A stretch of 64,000 nucleotides of DNA from Diphasiastrum complanatum (Eukaryota > Streptophyta > Lycopodiopsida > Lycopodiales > Lycopodiaceae). Location: assembly GCA_029204225.1 (NCBI GenBank), contig CM055111.1, positions 23,310,899-23,374,898 on the forward strand, given 5' to 3'. Each line of letters begins with the position of its first letter. Position 1 is the stretch's first letter. Position numbers and translations under genes: made by a program. A model generated the notes under the pieces. It ran no database searches. It had not been told where the DNA came from and saw nothing but the letters and a program-made list of their open reading frames with translations. Below are positions 1 to 11,656 of the stretch, one piece after another.

Positions 1-1275
1 TTCCTCAAGTATTAACAGCCATCTAGCAATTCGTCTGGTTTTACAGGATTTATTAACAATATATAGCAGTGCTTGATGGTCTGTGTAGAAGGCAAAGGTT
101 TGGCCTAGTAAATAATGTCTGAGTTGTTGTACGGCGTAGACCATGGCCAGTGCCTCTCGCTCTGTTGTTGTATAGTTTGCTTCAGCAGGCACCAGTTGTC
201 TGCTCAAGAAACATATCGAAAATTCTTTTCCATATTAGCCCGGTTGTGCTAGGATTCCGCCTATGGCATACTTACTTGCGTCAGTATGCACATGGAATTC
301 CTTCGTGTAATCAAGGGAACGAAGTATGCATGCAGTAGTAAGTGCGGTTTTCAAATCCTCAAAAGCTTTTATACGTTCCTCGATCCACGACCACAACTAA
401 ATAAACGAGTCACGCCTTTCTGGTGTAGTCGATTATGAAGATGCGGTAATAGTAAGTATGGCCTAGGAAAATGTAAACTTCTTTCACTATTGCGGTTAGA
501 GGCATCTCAACTATAAACCTTGATCTTAGAAGGATCGGTAGATATACCATCCTTCAAAATAATATGTCCTAGGACAACCTCATGGGTGACCTAGATTTGG
601 CATTTTTCAAGGTTTAGTGAAATACCGAACCTACGACAATGAATGAATATCTTTTCAAGTGCCTCAAGGTGTTTGTATACATAAGAATGGACACCTAAAT
701 CATCGAGATAAATCTTGACAATTCGATGTAACAAATCTTGAAACGCCATTTGCATGAGGCATTGGAATGTGGAAGGGGCATTGCATAAGCCAAAAGGCAT
801 TATGTTATAAGCATAAATGCCATTTTTTGTGGCAAAAGCCATTGTGTGTTTATCTTCAAGGGCTATTTGAACTCGAAAATAGCCACTAAAACCATCTAAG
901 AAGCTGCATGCTTCAGCTCGTGCCATTTCCTCTAGGATTTGTGTCGTTAAGGGCAATGAGAAGTGCTCTTTTTTAGTAAGGTTTTTGAGATCCACACAGA
1001 TACTAAACTTGCCATTTTTTCTTGGGTACTACCACTATGGGTGATACCCAATCCGTGTGCTGGACTTCATAGATGAAACTAGCATCCAACAATTTCTTAA
1101 TATCTTTATAGATCCACTCACGATAAACAAGATTACATCTATACGGCTTGGCCCAAATGGGCTTAGCATTCTCCTCTATAGGAATAGTGTGGACAACTAT
1201 TTCAGGTGGGACCCCCTTCATTTCTGTATATTTCCAGGCGAATACATCTTTGTATTTGCATAGTAAGATTTTCAA
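1..1275 (-). pseudogene. Ty3/Gypsy reverse transcriptase-RNase H, broken, runs off left edge
   Basis: The minus strand encodes a Gypsy RT from about 1275 down to 591, then RNase H to base 1. Visible RT motifs are FAWKYTEMKGVPPEIVVHTI, the DGFSGYF block, MPFGLCNAPSTF and an intact YLDD catalytic box. RNase H shows TTEREALAMVYAVQQLRHYL and FYTDHQALLYIVNK near the left edge. The frame changes at about 1000, between KKKWQV and the LTKKEHFSLP block, so the enzyme is not made as one protein. It probably belongs with the linker, protease and zinc-knuckle pieces up to 3.2 kb as one element. It is the same broad lineage as the Gypsy at 44.9-55.7 kb but clearly diverged from it. Confidence 0.85.
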
Positions 1276-1299
1276 ATCAAGAAGTTGACCTGGTGTGAA

Positions 1300-2340
1300 C
1301 TAGGCTCCGACATGAACAATGCGATCCACGTCCTCTTCAGGATCTTTAAGATTGAGCTCTATGGTCTTGGCTGGTCCTTCAAAGGACTGAGAAGCTAGTA
1401 TGGGCTCCCGTTGGGGTTGCGACAATTGGATGACCACGTCATCAAGGGTAAAATCTTTGAATTTGCTAGGTAGGTCAAAAGGAGGGTCCACAAAGTTCTC
1501 TGAAACTTTAGAAATCATTGAATCAGATGTGCTAGTAGATGTGGAAGCTTTATCGGATGGATTGTCCTTTTGGTGTTCAGACAATGACTTGATGGATTGT
1601 TTAAGCTTGGCACGCATATGTTTTTGTCTCTTGGTTAATTTTGTTTCAACGATTTTATTTTTTGTAACCAAGGTTTTTTTGTTTGTTGAGGAGGCGGTGT
1701 GGTTGACTCTCAAATCATCGTTTATTGTATCCCAGACTTCATCTCGATACATGTCCCATTGGTAGACCTTAGGTTTTGGCCGATAGGTCACTGCGTTGGC
1801 TACTGTGGACTTGAGTTGGACATGGGCCAGAGGCCCTGGTGACTTAATCTCTTTGGAAATTGATTTCGGTGTATAATGTTTTTCATCGAGATATAGGAAA
1901 ACGTGTTCCTCAGTCATGACTTCATTATTCAATGAAAGAATATCGTCTTCCAAAATGTGGGCGGCAGAGATAGTAGGCTCTTCTGGGCACCAAGCTATAA
2001 AAATTGGGTCTATCATCATCAATGGAATGATGGGCGTCTCTATGTCCGTAGAAGATGGTAGAATATATTTGTCTTATGCGGCGGTTTCCATTCGACATCT
2101 GTTGGAATCAGCAGAATCCATAGTGGCCAGTGCTTGACCCCAATTTATAATATCAGTTGATCTTGTGTAGTGTTCTTTTGGTTGGATTGGAACACTATTG
2201 GATTCGTCATATGTTGTAGATGACCAATCATCATAAACTTTAGTTGGCTTTACGTGGCCAATCAAGTCAACAGTGACTCGTTTTTCACTATTGTCAAAGG
2301 TTATTTTGCTACGCCTCCAATCTTGGACAACGCCTGCCAT
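1300..2340 (-). pseudogene. Gypsy protease-RT linker region
   Basis: Two minus-strand open stretches (2022-1300 and 2340-2074) lie between the protease and RT of the fragment. The first ends in EDVDRIVHVGA, matching the ERIVHVG that opens the RT frame of the Gypsy at 50.9 kb. The second contains INWGQALATMDSADSN, comparable to the MRWMDALAPIDCQ stretch of that Gypsy's linker (about 51.7 kb). The middle is Ser/Thr/Lys-rich and probably a flexible spacer. No catalytic motif is visible. The frame between the two stretches is broken. Confidence 0.65.
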
Positions 2341-2478
2341 TGGTAGCCAAGGTGTGCCAAGAAGGAGTTTATATGTATTTGCATCATTTGGTAGATTGAG
2401 AATGACTCAAGCTATGGTAAATGGGACTCCTACAATACGTACTGGGATATTCGATAAGTGACCTGCAGGGTCGGTTAC

Positions 2479-3168
2479 TCACTGATCGGCCATACGAAGT
2501 TTGTAACGTGGCTGATCTAAGGTATTGAACGCCCATGAATTTGCTATTGACAAAGCCATTATGTTGACGCCTGATCCACTATCAAGGATAGCGGATACTG
2601 CTGGGTAATCTTTATAGTGCATAGGTAAGGTGATGCTAGTCCCCTTAGCAACATCTATATTCATCAGATTCATGGGAATCTAAGGAATTTTTGGAATTTC
2701 ATCTTTTTTTCGCTATTTATCAGGGATATTGGGCAACTGAAAACTTCTATGGATATAGCTTTGGAGACTGGTGAAAGATTTTATGGCACTATGGAATGGC
2801 ATTGTGATTTAAGCTTGTAGAAGTTCAGAAAAAACTTTGAGTCTCTGTAGGGATTGCTCTTTTGTGAGGATTGGAGCAGATGACGGACATTCCGTTTTCT
2901 GTTTCTCTTACAAAAATTCATCTCAAAATTTGTTATATCGTCATTGTTCCACACATGGATCGGGATAGTCTCTTGGTAGTGTGGAGGCTGTCAAAGAGCT
3001 TCCTGTATGGTCAGCAGGTTTTTCTAGGTTTTGTTGCTCTTGTTGATTTTGGCGTTGAGCTCTAGTGAGGACTCTAACAGATTCGAAAGAGATATGTCAT
3101 GTTGGTAGGATCCTGTTAGATTGCTTTGGGCAATCTTTGAAACTGTGTTTTCGAACACAGTCTGGACA
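2479..3168 (-). pseudogene. Gypsy zinc knuckle and aspartic protease, decayed
   Basis: On the minus strand a CX2CX3HX4C knuckle (CPDCVRKHSFKDC, bases 3168-3130) marks the gag nucleocapsid. Downstream, 2673-2479 encodes a retropepsin with AILDSGSGVNIMA, where DSG is the catalytic triad. Several stops and frame changes separate the two. The order gag, protease, linker, RT, RNase H is normal for a Ty3/Gypsy element read on the minus strand. No LTR or primer site for it was found, and the similarity fades near 3.23 kb. Confidence 0.7.
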
Positions 3169-3230
3169 TTCAACATGGTATTTTTTTTCACCATACAATC
3201 GACCATAAAATATCCCATTTTGCCACAGAT

Positions 3231-3669
3231 AAAATTGTCACAAAACGGTGGTCATGAGCATAGCGAAGGCTCGGTTGTTCAGAGCATAGGCATGTAGGAA
3301 CAAAAACGCAACATTTAGCGGCAGAAATATTCAAGTAGAACAATTCATACAATTTACGCAAAAGAACGACGCAGTAGCGAGACAAAAATTGCACTCTGAT
3401 AAATATCAACAATGAGTACAATGGCTTGAAGTAATAACTTCAGCTTGCTGAGCATGATAACGCTGGCTACAGATAACTCTGATTGAAAGAGAAATTTAAA
3501 TTGTTCTTCTTAACGCTTACATAGCTTGATTCAACTAATATAGAGATTTACAAGTGAGAAAATATCTTACAAGCCTTTAAGGCTATTTACACCAGTCTTT
3601 GCATATGTACAAAAAACGCTTCCTACAACAATCTATTGTGACAATCAAAGAACAATAACACTTCCTCTC
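3231..3669. other. Unassigned stretch between Gypsy and Copia debris
   Basis: No protein motif, long frame or strong repeat is recognised here. Short open stretches on the minus strand (to 3421) look like chance reading frames. Confidence 0.4.
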
Positions 3670-3846
3670 AAACCGAGATTTCACTCTCGAAGCAAACATA
3701 TAGAAATCAGGTATCATTACCTTAGAGAAAAAGTGCACATCAAGGAAGTAGAATTAATTTTTTGCAGAACAGACTACATGGCAGCAGATTACTTCACAAA
3801 GGCTCTATCAAAGGAGCAACATCTCAAATTTAACGATATGTTATAA
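3670..3846 (+). pseudogene. Copia RNase H C-terminal tail
   Basis: A 58-codon plus-strand frame ending in TAA at 3844-3846 carries the usual end of Copia RNase H: RSKHIEIRYHYLRE, then DYMAADYFTKALSKEQH. Everything upstream of this piece of pol is missing. It is followed 39 bases later by a purine tract and a TGTTGGA LTR start, which is the expected order at the 3' end of a Copia element. Confidence 0.85.
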
Positions 3847-3885
3847 CTGAAAATAAAAGTTTTTCAAGATCCTCATTAAGGGGAG

Positions 3886-4541
3886 TGTTGGATTTCTTAT
3901 GCTCAGTCTTAAAAATCGTTTAGTAATGAGCATCTTGAAAATAGAAGGCCGACAACATGATTTTGAACCTTTACATTTTTCCTTTAAGTTTTTTCCATTT
4001 ATGCCTTAAATGATTTAAGACACCTTTGCTTTTTACCTTCCTCGCCCTTTTACCGTGCATTCACAAAAAAAGTGACACACTGGCCATAATGACTTAAAAA
4101 CCATTTTTGGACCATCTTCGTCTTTTTTGCCTCTTTGCGAAAAATGCGACACAAAACCCAGATTGACTTAAAAAACCATTTCTGGGCCACCTTCGTCTTT
4201 TTCACCTCTTTGCAAAAAATGCGACACTAAACCCAGAATGCCTTAAAACCATTTTTGGGCACCTTCGCCTTTTTCGTGTCTTAAACTAAGGCACCTTCGG
4301 CTTTTTCGAATTTTTCTACATTGGCAAACCGACGTCGCCAAATGTATTAGCAACCATAAAAACAGCTGGACAAACCAAATATCCAAAAGGTGGTGAAATA
4401 GTTACCAACTTTTGTACATAGAGTTTATGCATATGTAAGAGATTGAAGAAGTGAATAGAGTTCTGTGAGTTATTCTCTCTTATCTTTGTTCTCCGCACTG
4501 CTAAGTGTGAGTGATCTTGAGTTTGCTAACAATCTCTAACA
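3886..4541 (+). repeat. Copia 3' LTR (boundaries inferred)
   Basis: The LTR starts TGTTGGA directly after the purine tract AAGGGGAG that follows the RNase H stop. A matching end TCTAACA is proposed at 4541, giving near-perfect terminal inverted repeats and a length of about 656 bp. No second copy is present in the window to confirm the 3' boundary. The LTR contains a short tandem repeat (separate entry). Confidence 0.55.
4075..4290. repeat. Tandem repeat, about 74-75 bp period, 2.7 copies
   Basis: The phrase GACTTAAAAAACCATTT with a downstream CCTTCGTCTTTTT and CTCTTTGCGAAAAATGCGAC recurs at 4091, 4165 and (slightly changed) 4240. The spacing is 74 and 75 bp. The array lies inside the proposed U3 part of the Copia LTR at 3886-4541. 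Confidence 0.75.
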
Positions 4542-5343
4542 CATTACATGAATTACTCTCTGATCAGACAGACTCTCTAGTGCATTACAGTCATTTGTTG
4601 TGTATCCGTAAAGCATGCTCTAAAGAACTGTCTTAAAACTATCTTATACATTTGTTGCGAATACTTTCTTTTCGACACTCGAATAACGACTATCTTTGGT
4701 ACAGTCTAGCACGATCATTGAATAAAGCTATATGTATACATATGAGATGATAGTCCCTGTCTGAGGAATTGAGTCTTTGATCTATTTTTCTAATTGGCAT
4801 TGACATAAGTTTTTAACGTGCTCTAAAACCATTCGTGTTATTTAACCATTAATTTGGACTTTAGTTGTTGAGGACTTCTGTCTAGAAACGAATAATTTGC
4901 GAACGCGACTATTTAATTGTTTGCCCAGTCACGAATACATCGAACATTTCTCGACTCTCTGTTGACACCTTAATCAGCCAGAGTGTAGTACTGTTGTATA
5001 ACATCTCATCTGTAGAACGCATTTCATTCGATTTGATAGAGGCCAAATTGTTGTTCTGAAAATTATCAACACCACACACCCAAATATAAGTAATATTGGT
5101 TCCTTTTTTATGTCTGTCGACAACCAGAATAACACTCGACACTGTTAGCAAATTCCAGAGAATCCCCAGATGCTGAGCCAAGCCGAAGACAAAGAATACC
5201 TCTCACCCATGACCGAGGAGGTCTCAGAAGGAGGAGAGCAGAAGAAACTGAGAGCCGAGAAATTACTAGCTAGGATGACAGTGAAATATCTATGTGAGCC
5301 TACATGGTGTATCCCAGAGAAGGAACGACCATGTAGGAGCTAG
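4542..5343. other. Unassigned; contains one small plus-strand frame
   Basis: No family is recognised. A 57-codon plus-strand frame at 5170-5343 has a Glu/Lys-rich start and an ordinary ATG, but nothing supports its expression. It could be leftover leader or LTR sequence of the adjacent element. Confidence 0.3.
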
Positions 5344-6177
5344 TCATATTTCCTAGGCTTTGTAAATAAATGTAGACCCCCCTTAAATTAGTTAGAGTGA
5401 GCCACCTTTTGATGGTGACCTTTAGTGGAAGGGCAAATTTCACATGTAATGTCTAATTTGGTGGAATTGCCACTTGGGCTCCACATGGGCAGCGTTCTTG
5501 CTTATTTAAGGCCCCCCCTCTCTTGTGAGGGAGCTTTGAATGTATTGTCAAGTTCTCTTGAGCAAATAAAGAGGATCCTCCACGAGTTCTTGATGATTGC
5601 TAAGATCCTTGTTCATGGCAATGTTCTTGAGTGAAATTTCTATGAGCATGCTTGAATTCCTTGCATTGTGGATTAACTAGTTTCTTGTTTTCTAGTTTCT
5701 TGCTTAGTTGTGGATTAGAATTCACTTCTTGTTTATGGAATAAGGTAGAAATCAGCATTCAAGTAAACTAAATAGGCTGTAATGGTGGTGTAGATCTTGC
5801 ATACTCTCTTACTTTCCAGTTCTTGATTGTTCTTGGGCATTCTAAGCATCAAGAAATGAGTGTTTCTTGATTCTTGGACTGTAAAATGCTATCAAGAATC
5901 TAGTTTCTTGTTTCTTGTTCAGTAGTTAATCTTGTTCTTGATTGATTTCTGATTCAGTAGATTGTGGTAGGTCTTCTCCTTGTTCCAAAACATTGATTCT
6001 CTTGAGCTAAAGATGGTTACATGATCGGTTTCTGACTGTTCTAATAAGAAGAAGAACCATAAAGAACCGCAACTAAAGAAGAGGTAAAGAAAACACAAGA
6101 ACCGTGTTCACAAATTTAGAGAATCTGTGAACAGACACCAGTTGTCATAAATTGTACCAAAAACATAACTTTCTAAC
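5344..6177 (+). promoter_or_regulatory. LTR-like promoter segment with TTCTTG-rich downstream part
   Basis: A TATA-like CTTATTTAAG at 5501-5510 is followed by an AATAAA at 5565-5570. Downstream to about 6110 the strand is full of TTCTTG and TTTCTTG words. This layout fits an LTR U3-R-U5 plus leader of a plus-strand retroelement whose coding part is gone. No paired LTR or primer site was found, so the assignment is tentative. Confidence 0.35.
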
Positions 6178-6216
6178 ACTGTCCTCTGTGGGAATGACAC
6201 TATTTGCTACAAAAAC

Positions 6217-6945
6217 CTATATTAACCTTGTTGGTATAGTACGACAAGAACCTGTAGCTATAGCTACAGAAGCCGAGCAACAGACACCCAGATCCACAAT
6301 CTCAAAATGTTTCGAGATGTCTTCCTTCACTTCAGCAATCAACTTCTCACTCTTGCAAAGCATCAGAGTGTCATCTACATATACAGCCACAATGATGATC
6401 TGCCCATCTGTGACTCTGACATACACATTGGACGTAGATACTTCTATGAATTCTGCATGCATAATCAAGAAGTGAATTTGAGACGTATCCTGAGGGTTGA
6501 TCCATATAGACCTCCTCGTCTAACTCGCCATGCAAGAAGGCTGTCTTCTCGTCCACAATGTGGATCTTGAGGTCATAAGCAGCTGCATATGCAAATAACA
6601 ATCGTAGGGACAAATGTTTGATGACAAGCTTTCAGAGTAGTCAATACCATATCTTTGAGAGATTCCCTTCGCTACCAATCTTGCCTTGTACTTCGAGACA
6701 TTTTCATCCGGTCCATACTTTAGCTTGAAAATCCATTTGCATTTGACAGTCTTGCGCTTATGTGGTAATGGCTGCAATGTCCATACCTGATTTTTCCTCA
6801 TGGATTCCGTCCCCTCTATCACTGGCGGCATGTCATAGTACTGTCTCTCCAGAACCTCATAGTTGACAAGATCGTCATTGGCCATTGTCCTGCTCTCATC
6901 AAATCTGACATCTCTCACTGTCTTCACAGTGTTCGTGTCTGACAT
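6217..6945 (-). pseudogene. Copia C1 reverse transcriptase, N-terminal part, decayed
   Basis: Minus-strand motifs in order are CKWIFKLKYGPDENVSKYKA, LVAKGISQRYGIDYSES, then in shifted frames FLHGELDEEVYMDQPSGY and VAVYVDDTLML with the YVDD catalytic box. At least two frame changes occur, near 6600 and 6470. The frame degenerates after the DISKHFEIVDLG block, so the thumb and RNase H are missing. Confidence 0.85.
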
Positions 6946-6980
6946 GTAGACTCTGTAGTATGACGAGTTGTTGTCATAAC

Positions 6981-7412
6981 CTACCAGAAATCCCTGTTCA
7001 GCTTTCTCATCAAGCTTCTTTCAAAGCTTATCAGGAATGTGTGCATAAGCTGCACAACCGAAGATTCTGATGTGAGACGGGTTGGGCTTTCTACCCATAA
7101 CTCGTGTGGTGTCGTGTGGGGGACACGAGACTTCCATGTCCTGTTGTGGATGTAAGCAGTTGTAGCTACTGCTTCAGCCCACAGTACCCTTGGAGCCTTC
7201 GAGTAGGCCATCATGCATCTGCCAGCTTCCATCAAGGTCCTATTCTTTCTTTCTGCAACACCATTGTGCTGTGGTGTGTAGGCTGTAGTCCTTCTGTGAA
7301 TGATGCCACGATCATTGCAGAAGTCAGTGAAGCAATTCGAGATGTATTTGCCACCTCGATCTGTCCTTATCTGCTTCACTTTGTTGCTTGTACATCTCTC
7401 AGTCCAATTCAC
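6981..7412 (-). pseudogene. Copia C1 integrase core fragment
   Basis: Minus-strand frame with IRTDRGGKYISN (second catalytic Asp), TTAYTPQHNGVAERKNRTLM (containing the catalytic Glu) and the HELWVESPT region. The zinc-binding N-terminal part and the first Asp lie in the more broken interval 7413-7660. Confidence 0.85.
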
Positions 7413-7660
7413 ATATTCTGTGAATTTATCAAGTGCTTCAAATTTATTCTAAATAAAGTACACTTTGACAAATTTACTATAATCATCAATGAAAGTTATA
7501 TAATATTTTGAGCCTCCTACTAAGATCACATTGAAAGGCCCACAGATTTCAGAATGCACAATCTCCAGAATCTTGGTCATTCTGTAGGAGTCTTTGACAA
7601 ATCACGTGCATGATATCTTACCCTTCAGATATGCATCACAGGTGGTCGAACTGGTTGCAT

Positions 7661-8160
7661 TCAAGATGCTGACCCTTTGTTATCGCTCCATGATGGCTTG
7701 CTTGGTAAAGTGCCATTGAGTTCATGTGACATATATGGTCTTATGTGCCACAGAGTGTCTGGCGAGTCATCATGAGTCTGATGCACTTGATCTGCAGGCA
7801 TGCGTACCTTCAGTTGATATAGATTACCCTTTCTTCTACCTTGAGTGATCAGGGTACTGGTACTGGCATCACCCACATTGCATGCTTCATCTAAAAACGT
7901 CACACGCATTCTTACATCTGCTATTCTTGCCACAGAAAGCAAGTCTTGTTGCAGCACGAACAGAACATCTTCGAGTTGTCTATTTCTGCCATTCGTGTTG
8001 AGCCATAGTGAACCAATATCGTTCACTTGATTTTTGGATCCATCTCCAAGAATAATGAATCTTGAAGGATCGACACTTCTGAAATTAGACATGATTCGTC
8101 TTGATGTCACGAAGTGTGAGGTGGCTCATGAATCTAGGATCACCTCGTGTGTGTCAGACG
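7661..8160 (-). pseudogene. Copia C1 protease and pre-integrase region
   Basis: The minus strand around 8160-8100 reads as a Copia protease active site in which the glycine of DSGATSH is replaced by a TGA stop. The following frame (8110-7661) contains ILGDGSKNQVNDIG and LEDVLFVLQQDLLSVARI, the normal continuation of Copia protease, then the GNLYQL start of the pre-integrase domain. The stop inside the catalytic triad inactivates this copy. Confidence 0.75.
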
Positions 8161-8295
8161 TTGACGCTGCACACACGTCTTCACAAATATAGGTGATCGA
8201 ACAGTTTTTGTTCAATCTCTCTTCACCCATTTTTGAGCTCTCAAGCTCCTCGACATAGGATGAACTATTGTTGTTCTCCTATCTGTTCTGCGCTG

Positions 8296-9188
8296 ATTTG
8301 TTTCTTGGGTTCAGGCAACAATCCATGGCTGAATGACCCTTCTTGTGGCAGTGGATACACTCAATCTTTGAATTGAGCAAGCATGTATCAACTGTGTGCC
8401 CATCTCTTCTGCATCTCACACAAGTCTTCTTTTCTCCACCTTGTTGCTTCGACCTCCCTTTGCTTTTCCAGTTGCCTTTGCTGGTCCCCTCTGCTTGTTG
8501 ATCACAATCTTGCCTTTGATTCGACTCCCTCTTGGGCTTAAATTGTTTCTTGGATTTTTCTTTGTTGCCATAGAGGGCTTGGTCAGAACCATCCTTGTAA
8601 TCAAGGTGTTCTCTCGTCTCGACTTCCTCTCAAATCTCGACAATTGCCTTTTCGAGGGTCATGGTAGGACCTTTTGTGAGTAGGGTTCTGGTTGTCTAGA
8701 AAGATCTAGGTAAGGCTCTCAACAGGTATGTGAGCTGCTTCTCAGTTGACATTGCATTCTCTGCTCCAGAGTTATGTAGTGATAAATGGATCCTTCATCT
8801 TCCTTACAAAAGAAGTGAGGTCTTTCCCATCCCACTGTAGATTTGTCAGTTGATCTTCCAGCATCATTATTTGACTTCTTGATTTCATTTGAAATCTCGT
8901 GAGTAGTGCATCCCACATCTCCTTAGCTGTGGAGAGTGTTGCCAGGTCAAGTGTGAGACTATCTTCGATGGATGAAGATAGCAAGGCTACTGCCTTGTCA
9001 TTTTTCTCCCTCCACTCGCGTAGCTCCTTGCCTGATGTCATAGGCATCTCCTCTATGTCATCCACCCAGGGGAATAAACCTTCGCCCTTGAGTATCAATG
9101 ATGTCTTAACTTTTCAGGCTAGAAAGTTAGATCATGAAGAATCAAGAATTGTGTAGATCTTGCTCTGTATGCTGCTGATTGAAGCCAT
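8296..9188 (-). pseudogene. Copia C1 gag with two CCHC zinc knuckles
   Basis: Start codon at 9188-9186 by alignment with the copy at 13932. Gag motifs are LILKGEGLFPWVDD-type, KELREWREKNDKAVALLSSS and LTNLQWDGKDLTSFVRKM. A basic stretch (8643-8416) leads into two knuckles of CX2CX4HX4C type, CVRCRRDGHTVDTC and CIHCHKKGHSAMDC, near 8410-8310. Most plant Copia gags have a single knuckle. The frame is interrupted between 8772 and 8643. Confidence 0.8.
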
Positions 9189-9287
9189 TGCTTCTGAAGT
9201 GTGTTCTCTTGTTGATGGTTGTTTGTCTGAATGTCTGGCCTCTTGGATCTGATAGCTTCTTGGCTATGTCAGATTATGACAAGGTAG

Positions 9288-9299
9288 GCTCTGATGGCA
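9288..9299 (-). other. Degenerate primer-binding site of Copia C1
   Basis: The plus strand reads GCTCTGATGGCA, the reverse complement of TGCCATCAGAGC. This is two changes from the canonical initiator-tRNA(Met) site TGGTATCAGAGC. It lies one base inside the LTR edge at 9301, the expected spacing. Confidence 0.65.
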
Positions 9300-9300
9300 C

Positions 9301-10270
9301 TGATGGCAATAATAATCGAAAGTCGTCGCAGTCACAAAAGAATCACGAAAGCAATCAATTCAGATGGAGTTCGGATCTGATCACTGGTCACTGCCAGCTG
9401 TATCATTTCTACAGTCCTCCAGAATGCAGTTAGGCACTGCTGATCTACGTTTTGAGATTAATGTAGCATTCAACAAAATTCAAACCAAGGTGCAGAAATG
9501 AATGAACAAGAGTGAATCAGAGACACGAATAACAGCAGACTAATATGCATTCAAGATCAGACAAGATATGTGCACAACGGCTACAAAATCATCTATTGAT
9601 TTTTCTCTGATTCTTCAAGCACTGCATGCAGATCCACGCAATGCGTGTGTCATGATTCCTTCAAAACAATTTTGCAGTTGGCGTGAGAGAAATACAGTTC
9701 TCTCACGAGCAATGTCTCGCCTACTAGCGGACTTGTGGATCACTGTGGATCCTGCTTACAGAAAAATTGTCTCGCACGCAGGCGAACTTCTTTTCTGTAT
9801 TTTCGTCTTCTTGCTTACTAGCATCAGACTACTTCATGTATCTGTCTCTATCAAGTATCATATAGAAAGTATATAGTCGCATCGTGTAACTCCTAGATTA
9901 GAGTAATTAAGCATCTACAACTAATCAAGAATTACAAGAGTGGTAGATTAGCCACGACCTAGAGTGTATCTGCTGACGTATACTTCTGGGTACTTGAGCG
10001 ATCTTGCTGGTCCTCTTTTGAGCGTGAGGGCAGAAAAGGTGTCGCGGCTATTTTCGTGTCGTGTCATTTGACTTTCTTGTCGTCTGACTTTCTCTTGTTG
10101 TACTGCAAATTTTTTTTTTTCGCAAATCTTTCGCGTTCGTGTCTTCTCATCAAGATGTTCGTGAACATTTCTGCTTCGTGTCTCTTGAATTTCGCATTCG
10201 TGAACATTTTTGTTAGGCAGAGGGCTGAAAGCTAGCAAAGCTTTGGTGATAGAAACATTTTGTTTCTTCA
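9301..10270 (-). repeat. 5' LTR of Copia C1
   Basis: On the minus strand the LTR begins TGAAGAAAC at 10270 and runs about 970 bp to 9301. It aligns along its length with the LTR at 14083-15140, where the terminal repeats TGAAG/CTTCA are perfect. Shared landmarks are the GATCCACGCA(A/G)TGCG stretch and the CTAGCGGAC block. Transcription from it would run leftwards, away from the host gene that starts at 11826. Confidence 0.75.
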
Positions 10271-11656
10271 TCAAGTCCAAGGAGTGGATTACAACAAATA
10301 TGCAGTCCTCTCGTTAAGATGCAGTCAATCAGGACTTTGATCGCCTGCAACGGTAAAAAACCAGCCTGTCCAATGAAGAGTACGTGCTTCTACAACCCAC
10401 GAGAAAGTGAAGAAAAGTTGTATCGAGGTTTGTGTTTCAAGTCAAATGCTGAAACCTGTTGTGAATTCAATTTCATCCGCATGTCCTTACTTATAGTGAA
10501 AAGTAATGTATTGACAAAAGTGAAGCATGGCTCGATGTCATTGGATATGTTTACCATTTGAATAAAGGCTTCTGAAAACGTATAGTAGTCAACAAAATAA
10601 TAGATAGACAAGTAATGAATATGATATACCACTTGAGCATGTTTTGTTTGTGTATTTATTGACCAAATGACTTTGTCTAGCCTTATGCTACTTTGTCAAA
10701 ATTAGCAAATCACTCCATTTTGAGCCATTCTTGATTTTTCGTTGCCTATGCACCATTACTTGTTCATATGGGTTTCTATATATAGATTTGGTTTTTTTTT
10801 TTTTGGCTTTTAATGCTAAAATTGTAATCAACTACTTGTTGCAAGTTCTTTGTTTTGTCATTGTGATGAGTACATGATCATGTTGTTCGCTTATGTAATG
10901 ACAATCATATATGCATGAAACTTGCAATGGCAATCATGGTTGCTGTTTCTGATACAAACCATGCATGACACTTGACACGCATGAATAGTTCATTATACAA
11001 GATTGTGAACTTATGACAACGACATTCAATATGGACACAAAAGCAATACACGTAGTAGCTATATATTGACCGATAGCAATTTCTTTTCATAGCTTACAAA
11101 AACTCCTCGAATGTCTACCAATATATAGGAGACTTCAATATAGATGTATCCACTAAAAGCACATCTTCGCAAATGTTTATAACTTTGCTATCTCCATACA
11201 AATTTTAACTATCTTGTAAAAAACTCATGACTATTTAAGGAATTCACATAGACCAAATTTGGACAAATGCTTCATTGATTGATAACAGTCTAAAAACTGA
11301 ATATCAATTTGTTGAGCCCTTGAAGATGGCAAATCTATTGGTTCCATTCAAAAGCTAAACTTTATAAGAAACCTTAGGTAGGACGTATCTTGCTTTGAGG
11401 CCATATCTTTGTTTTTAAGTTTTATCTTTCGCTTTTACAACTCCCTTAAAAAATAGGTAACTCTTCCAAGGTATGGCAAAGGGCCCCTGGCATCTTATGT
11501 GCCGTGCCAATGTGCGGTGGCAACTCAAATTAAGTCTAGAGAGGAGAGATCCTTTTTCTTTGATGGCCCCATGGCAAGTCTCCATTTAGAATAAGGGACT
11601 TGACCAAAACACCCGATGTGAAACCGCCTTTACGGATCCTTATACAATTTGAATTA
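10271..11656. other. Intergenic region upstream of the host gene
   Basis: No family-level similarity is seen. An 80-codon plus-strand frame at 10319-10561 has no recognisable domain. The interval is AT-rich with poly-T runs. It separates the Copia C1 LTR from the start of the host gene by about 1.5 kb and may include its promoter. Confidence 0.4.

Larger units (their letters stand above)
6190..10270 (-). mobile_element. Ty1/Copia element C1, 3'-truncated, minus strand
   Basis: Reading the minus strand from right to left gives 5' LTR (10270-9301), degenerate tRNA primer site (9299-9288), gag, two zinc knuckles, protease, integrase and the first part of reverse transcriptase. Sequence similarity stops at about 6190, so the rest of pol and the 3' LTR are lost. 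A closely related LTR-gag copy sits in the same orientation at 13381-15140. Many stops and frame changes show it cannot move by itself. Confidence 0.85.

Noticed and set aside
3024-3218. 64-codon minus-strand frame at the Gypsy knuckle
   Set aside because: The knuckle CPDCVRKHSFKDC is in a different frame. This open stretch is its shadow.
10319-10561. 80-codon plus-strand frame upstream of the host gene
   Set aside because: No domain, overlaps an equally long antisense frame, and sits in AT-rich intergenic DNA.
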